Shown one piece after another: positions 1 to 6,644 of a stretch of 12,848 nt of DNA. The position numbers and the translations under genes are program-made. Position 1 is the stretch's first letter. The number at the start of each line of letters is the position of its first letter. Under the pieces are notes generated by a model, which was not told the origin of the DNA, ran no database searches, and worked only from the letters and a program-made list of their open reading frames with translations. The DNA is taken from contig JABFWJ010000386.1 of the NCBI GenBank assembly GCA_013362295.1, positions 1-12,848 on the forward strand. Direction: 5' to 3'. The DNA comes from Thermoleophilia bacterium. Its GTDB lineage: Bacteria; Actinomycetota; Thermoleophilia; Gaiellales; Gaiellaceae.

Positions 1-1
1 G

Positions 2-358
2 GCCGCCCCCGCAGTGCCCCCGGCCGCGCCGGGCGTCGCGCCGACGGTTGCCCGCACGCGCTCGGTGGCGACCGTGACCGCCCGCCTCGTTCTCAAGCGG
101 GCCGCGCGCCTGCGGGTGCGAGCGCTCAGGGCACGGCAGCAGCTCACGCTGCTCGCGGGCAGCCGGCTCGGCACGATCGTGTTGCGCCGCGACGCCTACA
201 CGATCAGCGCACGTATCTCCCGGACCGGGAAGGTGACGCTTCGGCTGCGGATCGAGCGCAGCCAGCTCGCCCACGGCCGGACGTTCCGCATCCTCGTCGA
301 CACGATGGGCCGCCACGGCGTCGTCGCAACCGCCCGCTTCGACGTGGTGGCTCCGTGA
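2..358 (+). CDS. C-terminal part of an unidentified protein (5'-truncated)
   Basis: The frame is open from the left edge to a TGA at 356-358, so only about 118 C-terminal residues are visible. They begin with an Ala/Pro-rich stretch that looks like a linker. A region rich in Arg, Leu and Val with alternating hydrophobic residues follows and looks like a small beta-sandwich domain, ending in VVAP. No catalytic motif or membrane span is visible. The composition is similar to C-terminal domains of secreted repeat or Ig-like proteins in high-GC actinobacteria, but I do not recognise the family. The stop overlaps the GTG of ccmC by 4 bases (GTGA), so it is probably co-transcribed with the ccm genes. 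It is not CcmA or CcmB: it has no ABC signature and no membrane helices. A GTG at 14 could serve as a start, but the unbroken frame to the edge favours truncation. Confidence 0.6.
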   Translation, partial: AAPAVPPAAPGVAPTVARTRSVATVTARLVLKRAARLRVRALRARQQLTLLAGSRLGTIVLRRDAYTISARISRTGKVTLRLRIERSQLAHGRTFRILVDTMGRHGVVATARFDVVAP

Positions 359-1047
359 CGACGGCGGCATTCACCGCACCCCGGGGAGCCCGGTGGGCGT
401 CGGCAGCACTCGTGCTGCTGACGCTCGCCGTCGGCCTCGCCCTCGAGTGGGTGCCGGACGATGCCGACCAGGGGTTCAGCCAGCGGATCTTCTACCTGCA
501 CGTCCCGATCGCGCTGACCGCGTACGCGTGCTTTGGCGTGGCGGCCTGGAAGGCGCTGCGGCTGCTCGCGACCGGCGTCGAACGGTATGACGTCGAGAGC
601 GCCGTCGCGGTGCACATCGGAACGATCTTCGGCGCGCTCACGCTGCTCACAGGCTCGATCTGGGCGCGGATCTCGTGGGGCGTCTGGTGGACGTGGAGCG
701 AGAGCCAGCTCGTCCTGTTCCTCGTCATCTTCCTCTTCTACTCCGCCTACTTCATGCTCCGTCAATCCGTCGCGCCCGGCATTGCGCGCGCCCGGCTGTC
801 GGCGGTCTTCGCGCTGCTGGGCGTCGTCCTGATCCCGGTCAGCTTCCTCGCCATCCGCCTCGCGGCGAACTACATCCATCCGGTCGTTTTCACGCAGAAG
901 GGGCCTCAGATGGCGTCGTCGATGCTGTTCGTGTTCGCGCTCTCGCTCGCGGGGATGCTCGCGCTCGCGTCGGCGCTGTACGCGTTCGAGGTCGGCGGGA
1001 AGCTGCTCGATCGCCGACTGCGCGAGCTCAAGGAGGGAATCGCATGA
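355..1047 (+). CDS. ccmC: CcmC, heme-handling protein of cytochrome c maturation System I
   Basis: CcmC takes heme in the membrane and promotes its transfer to the chaperone CcmE, working with CcmD and the CcmAB ABC transporter. The 230-residue product has about six hydrophobic spans and the usual family length. Both candidate axial heme ligands are visible: H49 in FYLHVP and H175 in NYIHP, each in an extracytoplasmic loop position. The tryptophan-rich motif is WGVWWTWSES at 108-117; family members usually have Asp after the last Trp, and here it is Ser. The GTG start overlaps the preceding stop (GTGA). The TGA overlaps the ATG of ccmD, showing tight translational coupling. Identity is secure; whether the altered W-motif changes heme handling is unknown. 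Confidence 0.93.
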   Translation: MTTAAFTAPRGARWASAALVLLTLAVGLALEWVPDDADQGFSQRIFYLHVPIALTAYACFGVAAWKALRLLATGVERYDVESAVAVHIGTIFGALTLLTGSIWARISWGVWWTWSESQLVLFLVIFLFYSAYFMLRQSVAPGIARARLSAVFALLGVVLIPVSFLAIRLAANYIHPVVFTQKGPQMASSMLFVFALSLAGMLALASALYAFEVGGKLLDRRLRELKEGIA

Positions 1048-1172
1048 CTGCATATGTCGCAGGCGCGTACGTCGTGTTCCTCGCGGTGCTGCTCTCGTAC
1101 GTGCTGATCCAGTCGCGCAAGCTCGCGCGCTTCGAGCGGCAGGTCGCGGAGCTGGAGCGGAGCGCTCGGTGA
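1044..1172 (+). CDS. ccmD: CcmD, small membrane subunit of the heme exporter
   Basis: This 42-residue protein has one N-terminal membrane span (about residues 4-22, from YVAGAY to VLIQ) followed by a charged, helical tail with RKLARFERQVAELE. That is the standard architecture of CcmD, a small protein that releases heme-loaded CcmE from CcmABC. A strong ribosome binding site, AAGGAGGG at 1030-1037, lies 6 bases before the ATG at 1044. The start overlaps the ccmC stop (ATGA) and the stop overlaps the GTG of hemA (GTGA). Sequence conservation in CcmD is weak, so the call rests on size, topology, and position directly after ccmC. Confidence 0.85.
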   Translation: MTAYVAGAYVVFLAVLLSYVLIQSRKLARFERQVAELERSAR

Positions 1173-2371
1173 CGCTGGTCGTCGTCGGCACGTCGCACCG
1201 CGACGCGCCGCTCGCGCACCGCGAGCGGCTCCGGCTCGACGACGAGCGCGCCGCCGACCTCGTGCGGCGGGTCGCCGTCGACGGCCACGAGGCCGTCGCG
1301 CTCTCGACGTGCAACCGCACCGAGCTCTACGTGGCGGGGCGGGACGCCCGTCGGCGCGCAGACCTCGGAGCGGGTGCGGCGACGTACCGCTACGAGGGCG
1401 AGCAGGCGGCGAAGCATCTCTTCCGCGTCGCGGCGGGGCTGGACTCGCTCGTCGCCGGCGAGACGCAGATCCTCGGCCAGGTGCGCGCCGCCCACGCGCT
1501 CGCGCTCGAGGTCGGTGCGTCGGGGCGCACGTTGAACCGCCTGTTCCAGCAGGCCGTCGAGGCCGGACGGCGGGTGCGGACCGAGACCGCCGTCGCGCGC
1601 CATCCCGTCTCGGTGCCGTCGGTCGCCGTCGAGCTCGTCCGGCGCGAGCTCGGCGACCTCTCCCGGCTGCGCGCGCTCGTCGTCGGCACCGGCTCGATGG
1701 CGCAGCTCGTCGCGTTGAACCTGCTGCACCGCGGCGTCGGCAGCCTCACCGTTGCGGGCCGCACAGGCTCGCGGGCGGCCGAGCTCGCGCTCAGGCTCGA
1801 CGCGGAGTGGCTCCGGCTGGACGATCTCGCGCACGGGCTCGAAGACGTCGACGTCGTGTTCTCCGCAACCTCCGCGCCGGAGCACGTGGTCACTCCGCGG
1901 CACGTCGGCTCGCGGGCCCGGCCGCTGCTACTCGTCGACCTCGCCGTGCCGCGCGACGTCGACCCGGACGTCAGCTTGCTCCCGGGCTGCACCATTCGTG
2001 ATCTCGACGACCTCGAGGACGTCGCGGCGTCGAGCCTCGAGCGGCGTCTGGGGGAGGTGCCCCGCGCCGAGGCGATCGTCGCGGAGGAGGCCGTGCGGTT
2101 CGTCGCGTGGCAGCGCGAGCTCGCCGCGGCCCCGGCGATCGCGTCGCTCCGCCGCCGCGCCGAGGAGATCCGGGCCGCCGAGCTCGCACGGGCGGCCGGC
2201 AGGCTTGCCGATCTCTCCCCGGCGGAGCGGCGCTCGGTCGAGTCGCTGACCGCGCAGATCGTCGCCAAGCTCCTGCACGCGCCGACCGTGCGGGCGAAGG
2301 AAGCGGCACGTCGCGACGAAAACATGTACGCAGACGCGCTCCTGCACCTCTTTGCACTCAACGACGTCTGA
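1169..2371 (+). CDS. hemA: Glutamyl-tRNA reductase (HemA)
   Basis: HemA is a cytoplasmic enzyme that reduces the glutamyl group of Glu-tRNA to glutamate-1-semialdehyde with NADPH, the first committed step of heme synthesis by the C5 pathway. The 400-residue length is normal. The N-terminal catalytic domain shows GTSHRDAPL and LSTCNRTELY, with C48 as the active nucleophile. It also has H83 in KHLFRVAAGLDSLV and the signature GETQILGQVRAA (97-108). The NADPH-binding domain begins at VVGTGSMAQLV (171-181), and a helical C-terminal dimerisation domain ends in DALLHLFALNDV. The GTG start overlaps the ccmD stop, and ccmE follows after a 22-base gap. Its place between ccmD and ccmE ties precursor synthesis to heme delivery, and no other heme-synthesis gene is in the window. 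The usual regulator of HemA, heme-dependent turnover, cannot be judged here. Confidence 0.96.
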   Translation: MTLVVVGTSHRDAPLAHRERLRLDDERAADLVRRVAVDGHEAVALSTCNRTELYVAGRDARRRADLGAGAATYRYEGEQAAKHLFRVAAGLDSLVAGETQILGQVRAAHALALEVGASGRTLNRLFQQAVEAGRRVRTETAVARHPVSVPSVAVELVRRELGDLSRLRALVVGTGSMAQLVALNLLHRGVGSLTVAGRTGSRAAELALRLDAEWLRLDDLAHGLEDVDVVFSATSAPEHVVTPRHVGSRARPLLLVDLAVPRDVDPDVSLLPGCTIRDLDDLEDVAASSLERRLGEVPRAEAIVAEEAVRFVAWQRELAAAPAIASLRRRAEEIRAAELARAAGRLADLSPAERRSVESLTAQIVAKLLHAPTVRAKEAARRDENMYADALLHLFALNDV

Positions 2372-2380
2372 GCGGGTGTG

Positions 2381-2387
2381 AAGGAGG
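2381..2387 (+). promoter_or_regulatory. Ribosome binding site that fixes the ccmE start
   Basis: AAGGAGG lies 6 bases before a GTG at 2394. An in-frame GTG at 2388 begins only one base after this motif, too close for initiation, so 2394 is the better start. The site is one of the few strong Shine-Dalgarno sequences in the operon and sits where the hemA-ccmE gap breaks direct translational coupling. Confidence 0.7.
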
Positions 2388-2393
2388 GTGGGA

Positions 2394-2801
2394 GTGAAAT
2401 CGAACAGCCATGTCCGTCTGGTGGTGGCGCTGTCCGTCTCGGCGCTGCTCGCAGTGTTCTTGCTCTACACGAGCATCGGCGGGAACGCGACGCCGTCGCT
2501 CAGCCCGAGCCGGCTCGCCGGCCACCACGGGCTCGTGACGCTCGCCGGCGTCGTCGTCGGGCCGGCGCGCGGCAACGCGCACGACACGCCGCTGCGCTTC
2601 CGCCTGCGTGACGTGTCGGGCCGCGGGCCTGCGGTCCCGGTCACGTACCGCGGCGAGGTTCCGGACCTCTTCAAGGTGGGACGCCACGTGCTGCTCCGCG
2701 GCCGGCTTCGCGCCGCGACGTTCGTGGCGCTGCCCGATTCGCTCGTGACGAAGTGCCCGTCGCGGTACGTGGCGAAGAAGGCCGATGGCACTCCTCGGTA
2801 G
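2394..2801 (+). CDS. ccmE: CcmE heme chaperone, CxxxY variant
   Basis: CcmE binds heme covalently on the outer face of the membrane and hands it to the CcmF/CcmH synthetase. The 135-residue protein has an N-terminal membrane anchor (about residues 8-25) and an OB-fold beta-barrel region. That region includes VTLAGVV, the typical VTYRGEVPDLFKVG segment (83-96), and the following VLLRGRL strand. The heme-binding position is unusual. Where most bacterial CcmE proteins have HxxxY, this one has C121-P-S-R-Y125. A CxxxY form is known from Desulfovibrio and archaeal CcmE, generally in systems reported to lack CcmH and often CcmG, but both are encoded just downstream here. The tail after the motif is short. 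The start is taken at GTG 2394 because of its ribosome binding site. The 3' end overlaps ccmF by 17 bases. Confidence 0.92.
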   Translation: MKSNSHVRLVVALSVSALLAVFLLYTSIGGNATPSLSPSRLAGHHGLVTLAGVVVGPARGNAHDTPLRFRLRDVSGRGPAVPVTYRGEVPDLFKVGRHVLLRGRLRAATFVALPDSLVTKCPSRYVAKKADGTPR

Positions 2802-4782
2802 TGGCGCGCTCGCGGCCGCGCTGGGCCTGTACGTCTACGCGGCCCTGGCCGGCGCGTGGGGCGCGGCGCGCAGCGCGCGGAAGCTGCAGCGGTCGGCGCG
2901 CAACGCGCTGCTCGCGGCGCTGCCCGCCACTGCGACCGCGACCGGCGTGCTCGTGACCGCGTTCGTGCGGCACGACTTCTCATTCGTCTACGTCGCAGAG
3001 CACTCGAGCCGCACGCTGCCGTTCGCCTACCGCGTGTCGGCGCTCTGGGGCGGACAGGAGGGCTCCCTGCTCCTCTGGCTGCTCATCCTCGCGTCGGTCT
3101 CGTTCGGCGCGGTCCTGCTGAACCGTCGGCTCGTCGACCGCACGCTGCCGTGGGCCGTTCCGATCCTGGCCGCGCTCGCGTCGTTCTTCGCGTACTTGCT
3201 GGTGTTTGTCTCGAGCCCCTTCGCGACGCAAACGGCCCCGCTCGACGGTGCGGGCCTCAACGCGAGCCTGCAGAACCCCTACATGCTCGCGCATCCGCCG
3301 CTCCTCTACGTCGGCTACGTCGGGCTGACCGTGCCCTTCGCGTTCGCGATGGCCGCGCTCCTCTCACGGCGGCTCGATGCGCGTTGGCTCGTCGCGACGC
3401 GCAGGTGGACGATCGTCTCGTGGACCTGCCTCGGGCTTGCCATCCTGCTCGGCTCGAAGTGGGCGTACGGCACGATCGGCTGGGGCGGCTACTTCGCGTG
3501 GGACCCGGTCGAGAACGCGGCGCTCATGCCGTGGCTGACCGCGACGGCGTACCTGCACTCGGTGATGGTGCAGGAGAAGAAGGGGATGTTGCGCGTCTGG
3601 AACGTGTCGCTCGTCGTGCTCACGTTCTCGCTCGCGCTGCTCGGGACGTTCCTGACCCGAAGCGGAATCGTCGATTCGATCCACAGCTTCAGCCGCTCGC
3701 CGATCGGCGCGTGGTTCGTCGGCTTCATCGCCGTCGTCGTCCTGGCCTCGATCGCGCTCGTCGTCGTGCGCCTGCCCCTGCTCCGTGCCCGCAGCCCGCA
3801 GCTCGAGTCGCTCGTCTCGCGCGAGGCCGGGTTCCTCTACAACAACCTGCTGCTCGTCGCGTTCGCCTTGACGGTGCTGTGGGGCGTGCTCTTCCCGGTG
3901 CTCTCGCAGACGGTTCGCGGCGTGCCGTACTCGGTCGGCCCGCCGTACTACGACTTCTTCCTGCGCACGTTCGGTCTGCCGTTGCTGCTCCTGACAGGAA
4001 TCGGGCCGTTGATTGCCTGGCGCCGCGCGTCGCTGCGCTCGCTGCGGCGGAGCCTCGCCGTGCCCGCCGTCGCGGCACTCGCGGCCGGGGTCGCGCTGGT
4101 CGTCGCGGGTGACGGCGGTGAGCCGGCCGGGCTCGCCGCCTACACGTTCTCGGCCTTCGTGCTGACGGCGATCGCCGTCGAGTTCGTGCGCGGAACGCGT
4201 GCACGGCGTTCGCTGGACGGAGGCTCGTGGGCGGCGGCGTTCTCGTCGCTCGTCTCTCGCAACCGGCGCCGGTACGGCGGCTACGTCGTGCACGCAGCGG
4301 TCGCGATGCTCGCGATCGGGATCGCCGGCTCGAGCCTCTACCGCGCGACCGCCGAGCGCCGGCTCCACCGCGGCCAGACGATCGCGGTCCACGGCTACTC
4401 GCTTCGCTACCTGGGAACCTCGTTCCGGCCCGGTGCGAATCACGACGAGCTGCGCGCGATCCTCGCCGTATCCCGCCACGGCGCGCGCGACGGCGTCGTC
4501 GCAGCGGGTCGCAACCACTACCACGCGGAAGCGTTCTTCGGGAACGCGGCGGCGATCCGGACGGACTGGCTCCGCGCCGAGGACCTGTTCGTGATCGCGG
4601 ATTCGTTCGACGTCGACGGCTCGGTCGACGTGAAGGTGATCGTGAACCCGCTCGTCGACCTGATCTGGCTCGCGGGAGTCGTCTTCCTCTTCGGGTCGTT
4701 CGTCGCGCTCTGGCCCGACGCGCGCGAGGAGAAGCGCCTCGTCCGCCATGAGCTGTCCGTCGGAAAGGTGGTGCCCGCATGA
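2785..4782 (+). CDS. ccmF: CcmF, cytochrome c heme lyase subunit
   Basis: CcmF is the membrane-embedded part of the holocytochrome c synthetase; it receives heme from CcmE and attaches it to CxxCH motifs of apocytochromes. The 665-residue product has many hydrophobic spans and the expected family length. The WWD heme-handling segment is IGWGGYFAWDPVENAALMPW (core 233-251), with YFA where WWF is common. Candidate heme-ligand histidines are H73 (VAEHSSRTLPF), H170 (MLAHPPLLY), H300 (DSIHSFS) and H503 (GYVVHAAVAM). ALWGGQEGSLLLW is another family hallmark. A large extracytoplasmic C-terminal loop precedes the last span, IVNPLVDLIWLAGVVFLFGS. The ATG lies inside the ccmE 3' end and the stop overlaps the ATG of the next gene (ATGA). 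Confidence 0.96.
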   Translation: MALLGSGALAAALGLYVYAALAGAWGAARSARKLQRSARNALLAALPATATATGVLVTAFVRHDFSFVYVAEHSSRTLPFAYRVSALWGGQEGSLLLWLLILASVSFGAVLLNRRLVDRTLPWAVPILAALASFFAYLLVFVSSPFATQTAPLDGAGLNASLQNPYMLAHPPLLYVGYVGLTVPFAFAMAALLSRRLDARWLVATRRWTIVSWTCLGLAILLGSKWAYGTIGWGGYFAWDPVENAALMPWLTATAYLHSVMVQEKKGMLRVWNVSLVVLTFSLALLGTFLTRSGIVDSIHSFSRSPIGAWFVGFIAVVVLASIALVVVRLPLLRARSPQLESLVSREAGFLYNNLLLVAFALTVLWGVLFPVLSQTVRGVPYSVGPPYYDFFLRTFGLPLLLLTGIGPLIAWRRASLRSLRRSLAVPAVAALAAGVALVVAGDGGEPAGLAAYTFSAFVLTAIAVEFVRGTRARRSLDGGSWAAAFSSLVSRNRRRYGGYVVHAAVAMLAIGIAGSSLYRATAERRLHRGQTIAVHGYSLRYLGTSFRPGANHDELRAILAVSRHGARDGVVAAGRNHYHAEAFFGNAAAIRTDWLRAEDLFVIADSFDVDGSVDVKVIVNPLVDLIWLAGVVFLFGSFVALWPDAREEKRLVRHELSVGKVVPA

Positions 4783-5039
4783 TTCTGCTCTCTCTGTTGT
4801 TGTTCGCGTGCGCGACGTTCGTCGCGTGGCCGTTGATCCGCTTCGCGCCCGACGCGCTGGCCGGTGAGCCGGAGCTGTTCGACGCGCTCGAGGAGCGCGA
4901 CCGCGCGCTCAGCGCGTTGCGCGAGCTCGAGTTCGATCATCGCGCGGGCAAGGTCCTCGACGACGACTACCGCACGCTCGTCCGCACGCTGCGGCTGCGC
5001 GCTGCGGAGGCGCTGAGGAGCGTGGATGCGCATGCGTAG
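4779..5039 (+). CDS. Short CcmI-like membrane protein
   Basis: The 86-residue product has one N-terminal membrane helix (about 1-20). A cytosolic or extracytoplasmic amphipathic segment follows, with ERDRALSALRELEFDHRAGK and then LDDDYRTLVRTLR. This pattern, an ALRELEFD-type helix followed by a DDYRTL-type helix, resembles the N-terminal part of CcmI/CycH, the apocytochrome c chaperone. The usual C-terminal TPR domain is absent. Short proteins of this type occur in ccm operons of non-proteobacterial species. AAAGGTGG at 4764-4771 serves as ribosome binding site, 7 bases before the ATG. The start overlaps the ccmF stop and the end overlaps ccmG by 14 bases. A structural or heme-lyase assembly role is inferred from position. 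Confidence 0.75.
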   Translation: MILLSLLLFACATFVAWPLIRFAPDALAGEPELFDALEERDRALSALRELEFDHRAGKVLDDDYRTLVRTLRLRAAEALRSVDAHA

Positions 5040-5571
5040 CGCCGGACGCGTCGCAGCGATCGCGCTCGTGGCGGGACTGTTCCTGCTCCTCGTCGTGCAC
5101 ATGGCGACGGCGCAGCGCGGGGCGGCGGTCGCCGCCGCGGTCGCAGCAGGAAAGCAACCGGTCGCGCCCGACTTCGCGCTGGGGCGGATCGGGCACAGCG
5201 GCACCCTCAAGCTTTCGTCGCTCCGCGGCCGCGTGGTCGTGCTCAACTTCTGGGCGTCCTGGTGCCGGGCGTGCAAGGACGAGGCGCGCACGATCGAAGC
5301 CGCCGCAGAGCGGTGGCGCGGTCGCGGCGTCGTTTTCGTCGGCGTCGACTCGCAGGACTTCACGAGCGACGCGCGCGCCTTCACGCGCCGCTTCGGCCTC
5401 ACCTATACGAGCGTCCACGACGGGCCCGGCAGCGTGATGACACGCTACGGCGTGACGGGCATGCCCGAGACGTGGACGGTGAACCGCGCCGGACGGCTCG
5501 TCGACCACATCGCCGGCGTGACCGACGGGCCCCGGCTCGACAGCGCGATCGAGCGCGCTCGCCGGGCATGA
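5026..5571 (+). CDS. ccmG: CcmG/ResA-like membrane-anchored thiol:disulfide oxidoreductase
   Basis: This thioredoxin-fold protein would keep the CxxCH cysteines of apocytochromes c, or CcmH, reduced on the outer face of the membrane. The 181-residue product has an N-terminal anchor (about 8-27) and a linker. A TlpA/AhpC-TSA-type domain beginning at APDFAL follows. The redox motif is WCRAC (C80 and C83) in NFWASWCRACKDE, and the cis-proline loop is GMPET (145-149), followed by the TWTVNRAGRLVDHIAG strands. GAGGAG at 5015-5020 lies 5 bases before ATG 5026; a second in-frame ATG at 5032 is possible. It sits between the ccmI-like gene and ccmH, the classical place for ccmG. ResA-type proteins of System II look similar, so the name follows the neighbours. 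Confidence 0.92.
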   Translation: MRMRSAGRVAAIALVAGLFLLLVVHMATAQRGAAVAAAVAAGKQPVAPDFALGRIGHSGTLKLSSLRGRVVVLNFWASWCRACKDEARTIEAAAERWRGRGVVFVGVDSQDFTSDARAFTRRFGLTYTSVHDGPGSVMTRYGVTGMPETWTVNRAGRLVDHIAGVTDGPRLDSAIERARRA

Positions 5572-6011
5572 TCGCCCGGTCGATCGCTCTCGCCGTGGTC
5601 GCGCTTGCGCTCGCTGCGCCCGCGCTGGGCAGCGACTCGCGCGAGCAGCAGATCGAGAACCGCGTCATGTGCCCGACCTGCCACCAGCTGCTCGTGCTCT
5701 CGCACTCTCCGGTCGCCGAGCGGATGCGCCACTTCATCCGAGAGGAGCTTGCCGCCGGCAAGTCGTCCGGGGCGATCGAGCACGACCTCGTCGACCAGTT
5801 CGGGCCCGCCGTGCTCGCGTCGCCTCCGGCGGCGGGATTCGGACTGCTCGCCTGGCTGATCCCGGCGGGCGGCCTCCTCGCGGCGGCCGCCGTCGTGCTC
5901 GCCTTCGCGCGTGCGTGGCGCAGGCGCTCGAGCGCCGACGACGACACCGCCGAGGTCTCGCCCGAGCTTCTGCGCCGGCTCGAGCTCGAGCTGCTCGCGT
6001 TCGACGAATGA
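5568..6011 (+). CDS. ccmH: CcmH, cytochrome c maturation thiol protein
   Basis: CcmH reduces apocytochrome c thiols and partners CcmF in the heme ligation complex. The 147-residue product has a signal peptide or N-terminal helix (about 1-21). The conserved small domain follows: QIENRVMCPTCHQLLVLSHS with C35 and C38, then AERMRHFIREELAAGKS and IEHDLVDQFGPAVLASPP. A second membrane helix (about 90-113) and an acidic cytoplasmic tail complete it. The redox motif is CPTC, where proteobacterial CcmH has LRCxxCQ. The start overlaps the ccmG stop (ATGA), and its own stop overlaps the next start (ATGA). It is a short CcmH without a fused CcmI TPR region. Its presence next to a CxxxY-type CcmE is unusual. 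Confidence 0.93.
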   Translation: MIARSIALAVVALALAAPALGSDSREQQIENRVMCPTCHQLLVLSHSPVAERMRHFIREELAAGKSSGAIEHDLVDQFGPAVLASPPAAGFGLLAWLIPAGGLLAAAAVVLAFARAWRRRSSADDDTAEVSPELLRRLELELLAFDE

Positions 6012-6496
6012 AGCGCTTCGTCGTTCTGTTCGCGGCGGCTGCCGTCCTGCTGGGCGTGCCGGGTGCGGCGTCGGCTCACGGATCGGGCGCGTACGTCGCG
6101 ACGGCGCGGGGCATCGAGCCGCCGCTCGCCGGCGTGCACGTGCGCATCACCCACGCCGTGATCGCCCTCACGAACCGTGGCCGGACGCCGGTGATCGTGC
6201 TCGGACCGACCGGCGCGGGAATCGTGCAGCCGCGGAGAACGGTCTCGTGGCATGACCCGCGCATCGCGGTCGACGACGAGCTTCCGCCGCTCGTCGTCCG
6301 CAAGGAGCCCGGAAAGTCCCATCACCTCCGCAGCTGGCGCGTACCGCTGCTCGTCGGCGGCCGCTCGTATGCGATCGTCGGCAGCCTCGACTACCGCGTG
6401 TCGGACGGCGGCCTCGCCGAGCTGCTGCTTCCCTTCGCGCCGATGCCGCTCCTAGTGCTCTTCGCGGTCGGCATCGTCCGCCGGGCGCGCGGCTGA
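6008..6496 (+). CDS. Exported AHG/WHD-motif protein of unknown function
   Basis: The 162-residue protein has a signal peptide with an ASA-H cleavage site, so mature protein would begin at H24-G25-S-G. It continues with ARGIEPPLAGVHVRI, THAVIALTNRGRTPVIVLGP, SWHDPRI (80-86), PPLVV, and WRVPLLVGGRSYAIVGSLDYR. It ends in a membrane helix (about 143-157) and a basic tail. From memory, this resembles an actinobacterial family of exported proteins starting AHG and carrying a WHDHR segment, sometimes found near copper or respiratory genes. The usual second His of that segment is Pro here. A histidine at the mature N-terminus can bind copper, which would suit cytochrome oxidase maturation, but this is inference. 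It is the last gene of the ccm operon, joined by an ATGA overlap to ccmH, and a large hairpin follows 7 bases after its stop. Confidence 0.7.
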   Translation: MKRFVVLFAAAAVLLGVPGAASAHGSGAYVATARGIEPPLAGVHVRITHAVIALTNRGRTPVIVLGPTGAGIVQPRRTVSWHDPRIAVDDELPPLVVRKEPGKSHHLRSWRVPLLVGGRSYAIVGSLDYRVSDGGLAELLLPFAPMPLLVLFAVGIVRRARG

Positions 6497-6644
6497 AAGT
6501 CTGGAATCTGGTTCGGCTTGCGCCGAATCAGGTTCCGGCTCCCTTCCGAATCTGATTCCGCGCAGCGGAACCAGATTCGAGCCGTTCGAACTGCCCCGCG
6601 AAAAGTTCCTGCATTTTCGGGACCGCAACGCGCTCTTCCTTGAC
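6497..6644. other. Intergenic region after the ccm operon
   Basis: Besides the hairpin block, this 148-base gap holds the palindrome GTTCGAAC (6584-6591). It also holds a weak hairpin joining CGAAAA (6599-6604) to TTTTCG (6614-6619) over a 9-base loop. It is visibly richer in A and T than the flanking genes. No convincing sigma-70 promoter with properly spaced boxes was found, and no ribosome binding site precedes the ATG at 6645. This is the only gap of more than 50 bases between the ccm operon and the next gene, so the second operon's promoter is expected here. Confidence 0.55.
6504..6578. repeat. Four phased 11-bp quasi-palindromes that together form one long hairpin
   Basis: Four copies fit GAAYCWGRTTC, which is itself symmetric (5-1-5): 6504-6514, 6525-6535, 6548-6558 and 6568-6578. 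Their centres are 21, 23 and 20 bases apart, about two helical turns each. Copy 1 is an exact reverse complement of copy 4, and copy 2 pairs with copy 3 with one G-T wobble. The intervening bases also pair (GCGC near 6520-6523 with GCGC near 6560-6563). The whole block can therefore fold into a stem of about 30 pairs with a 12-base loop at 6536-6547. No T-run follows, so it is not a standard Rho-independent terminator. It may be a multi-site operator, an mRNA 3'-end stabiliser, or a dispersed palindromic element. Confidence 0.75.

Noticed and set aside
3364..4749. Long minus-strand ORF of 461 codons opposite ccmF
   Set aside because: Composition is a run of Arg, Glu and Asp with no recognisable domain, and it lies wholly antisense to a well-conserved gene.
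6504..6578. Rho-independent terminator of the ccm operon
   Set aside because: The hairpin is strong but no run of T follows on the plus strand, and no clear T-run exists on the other strand either.
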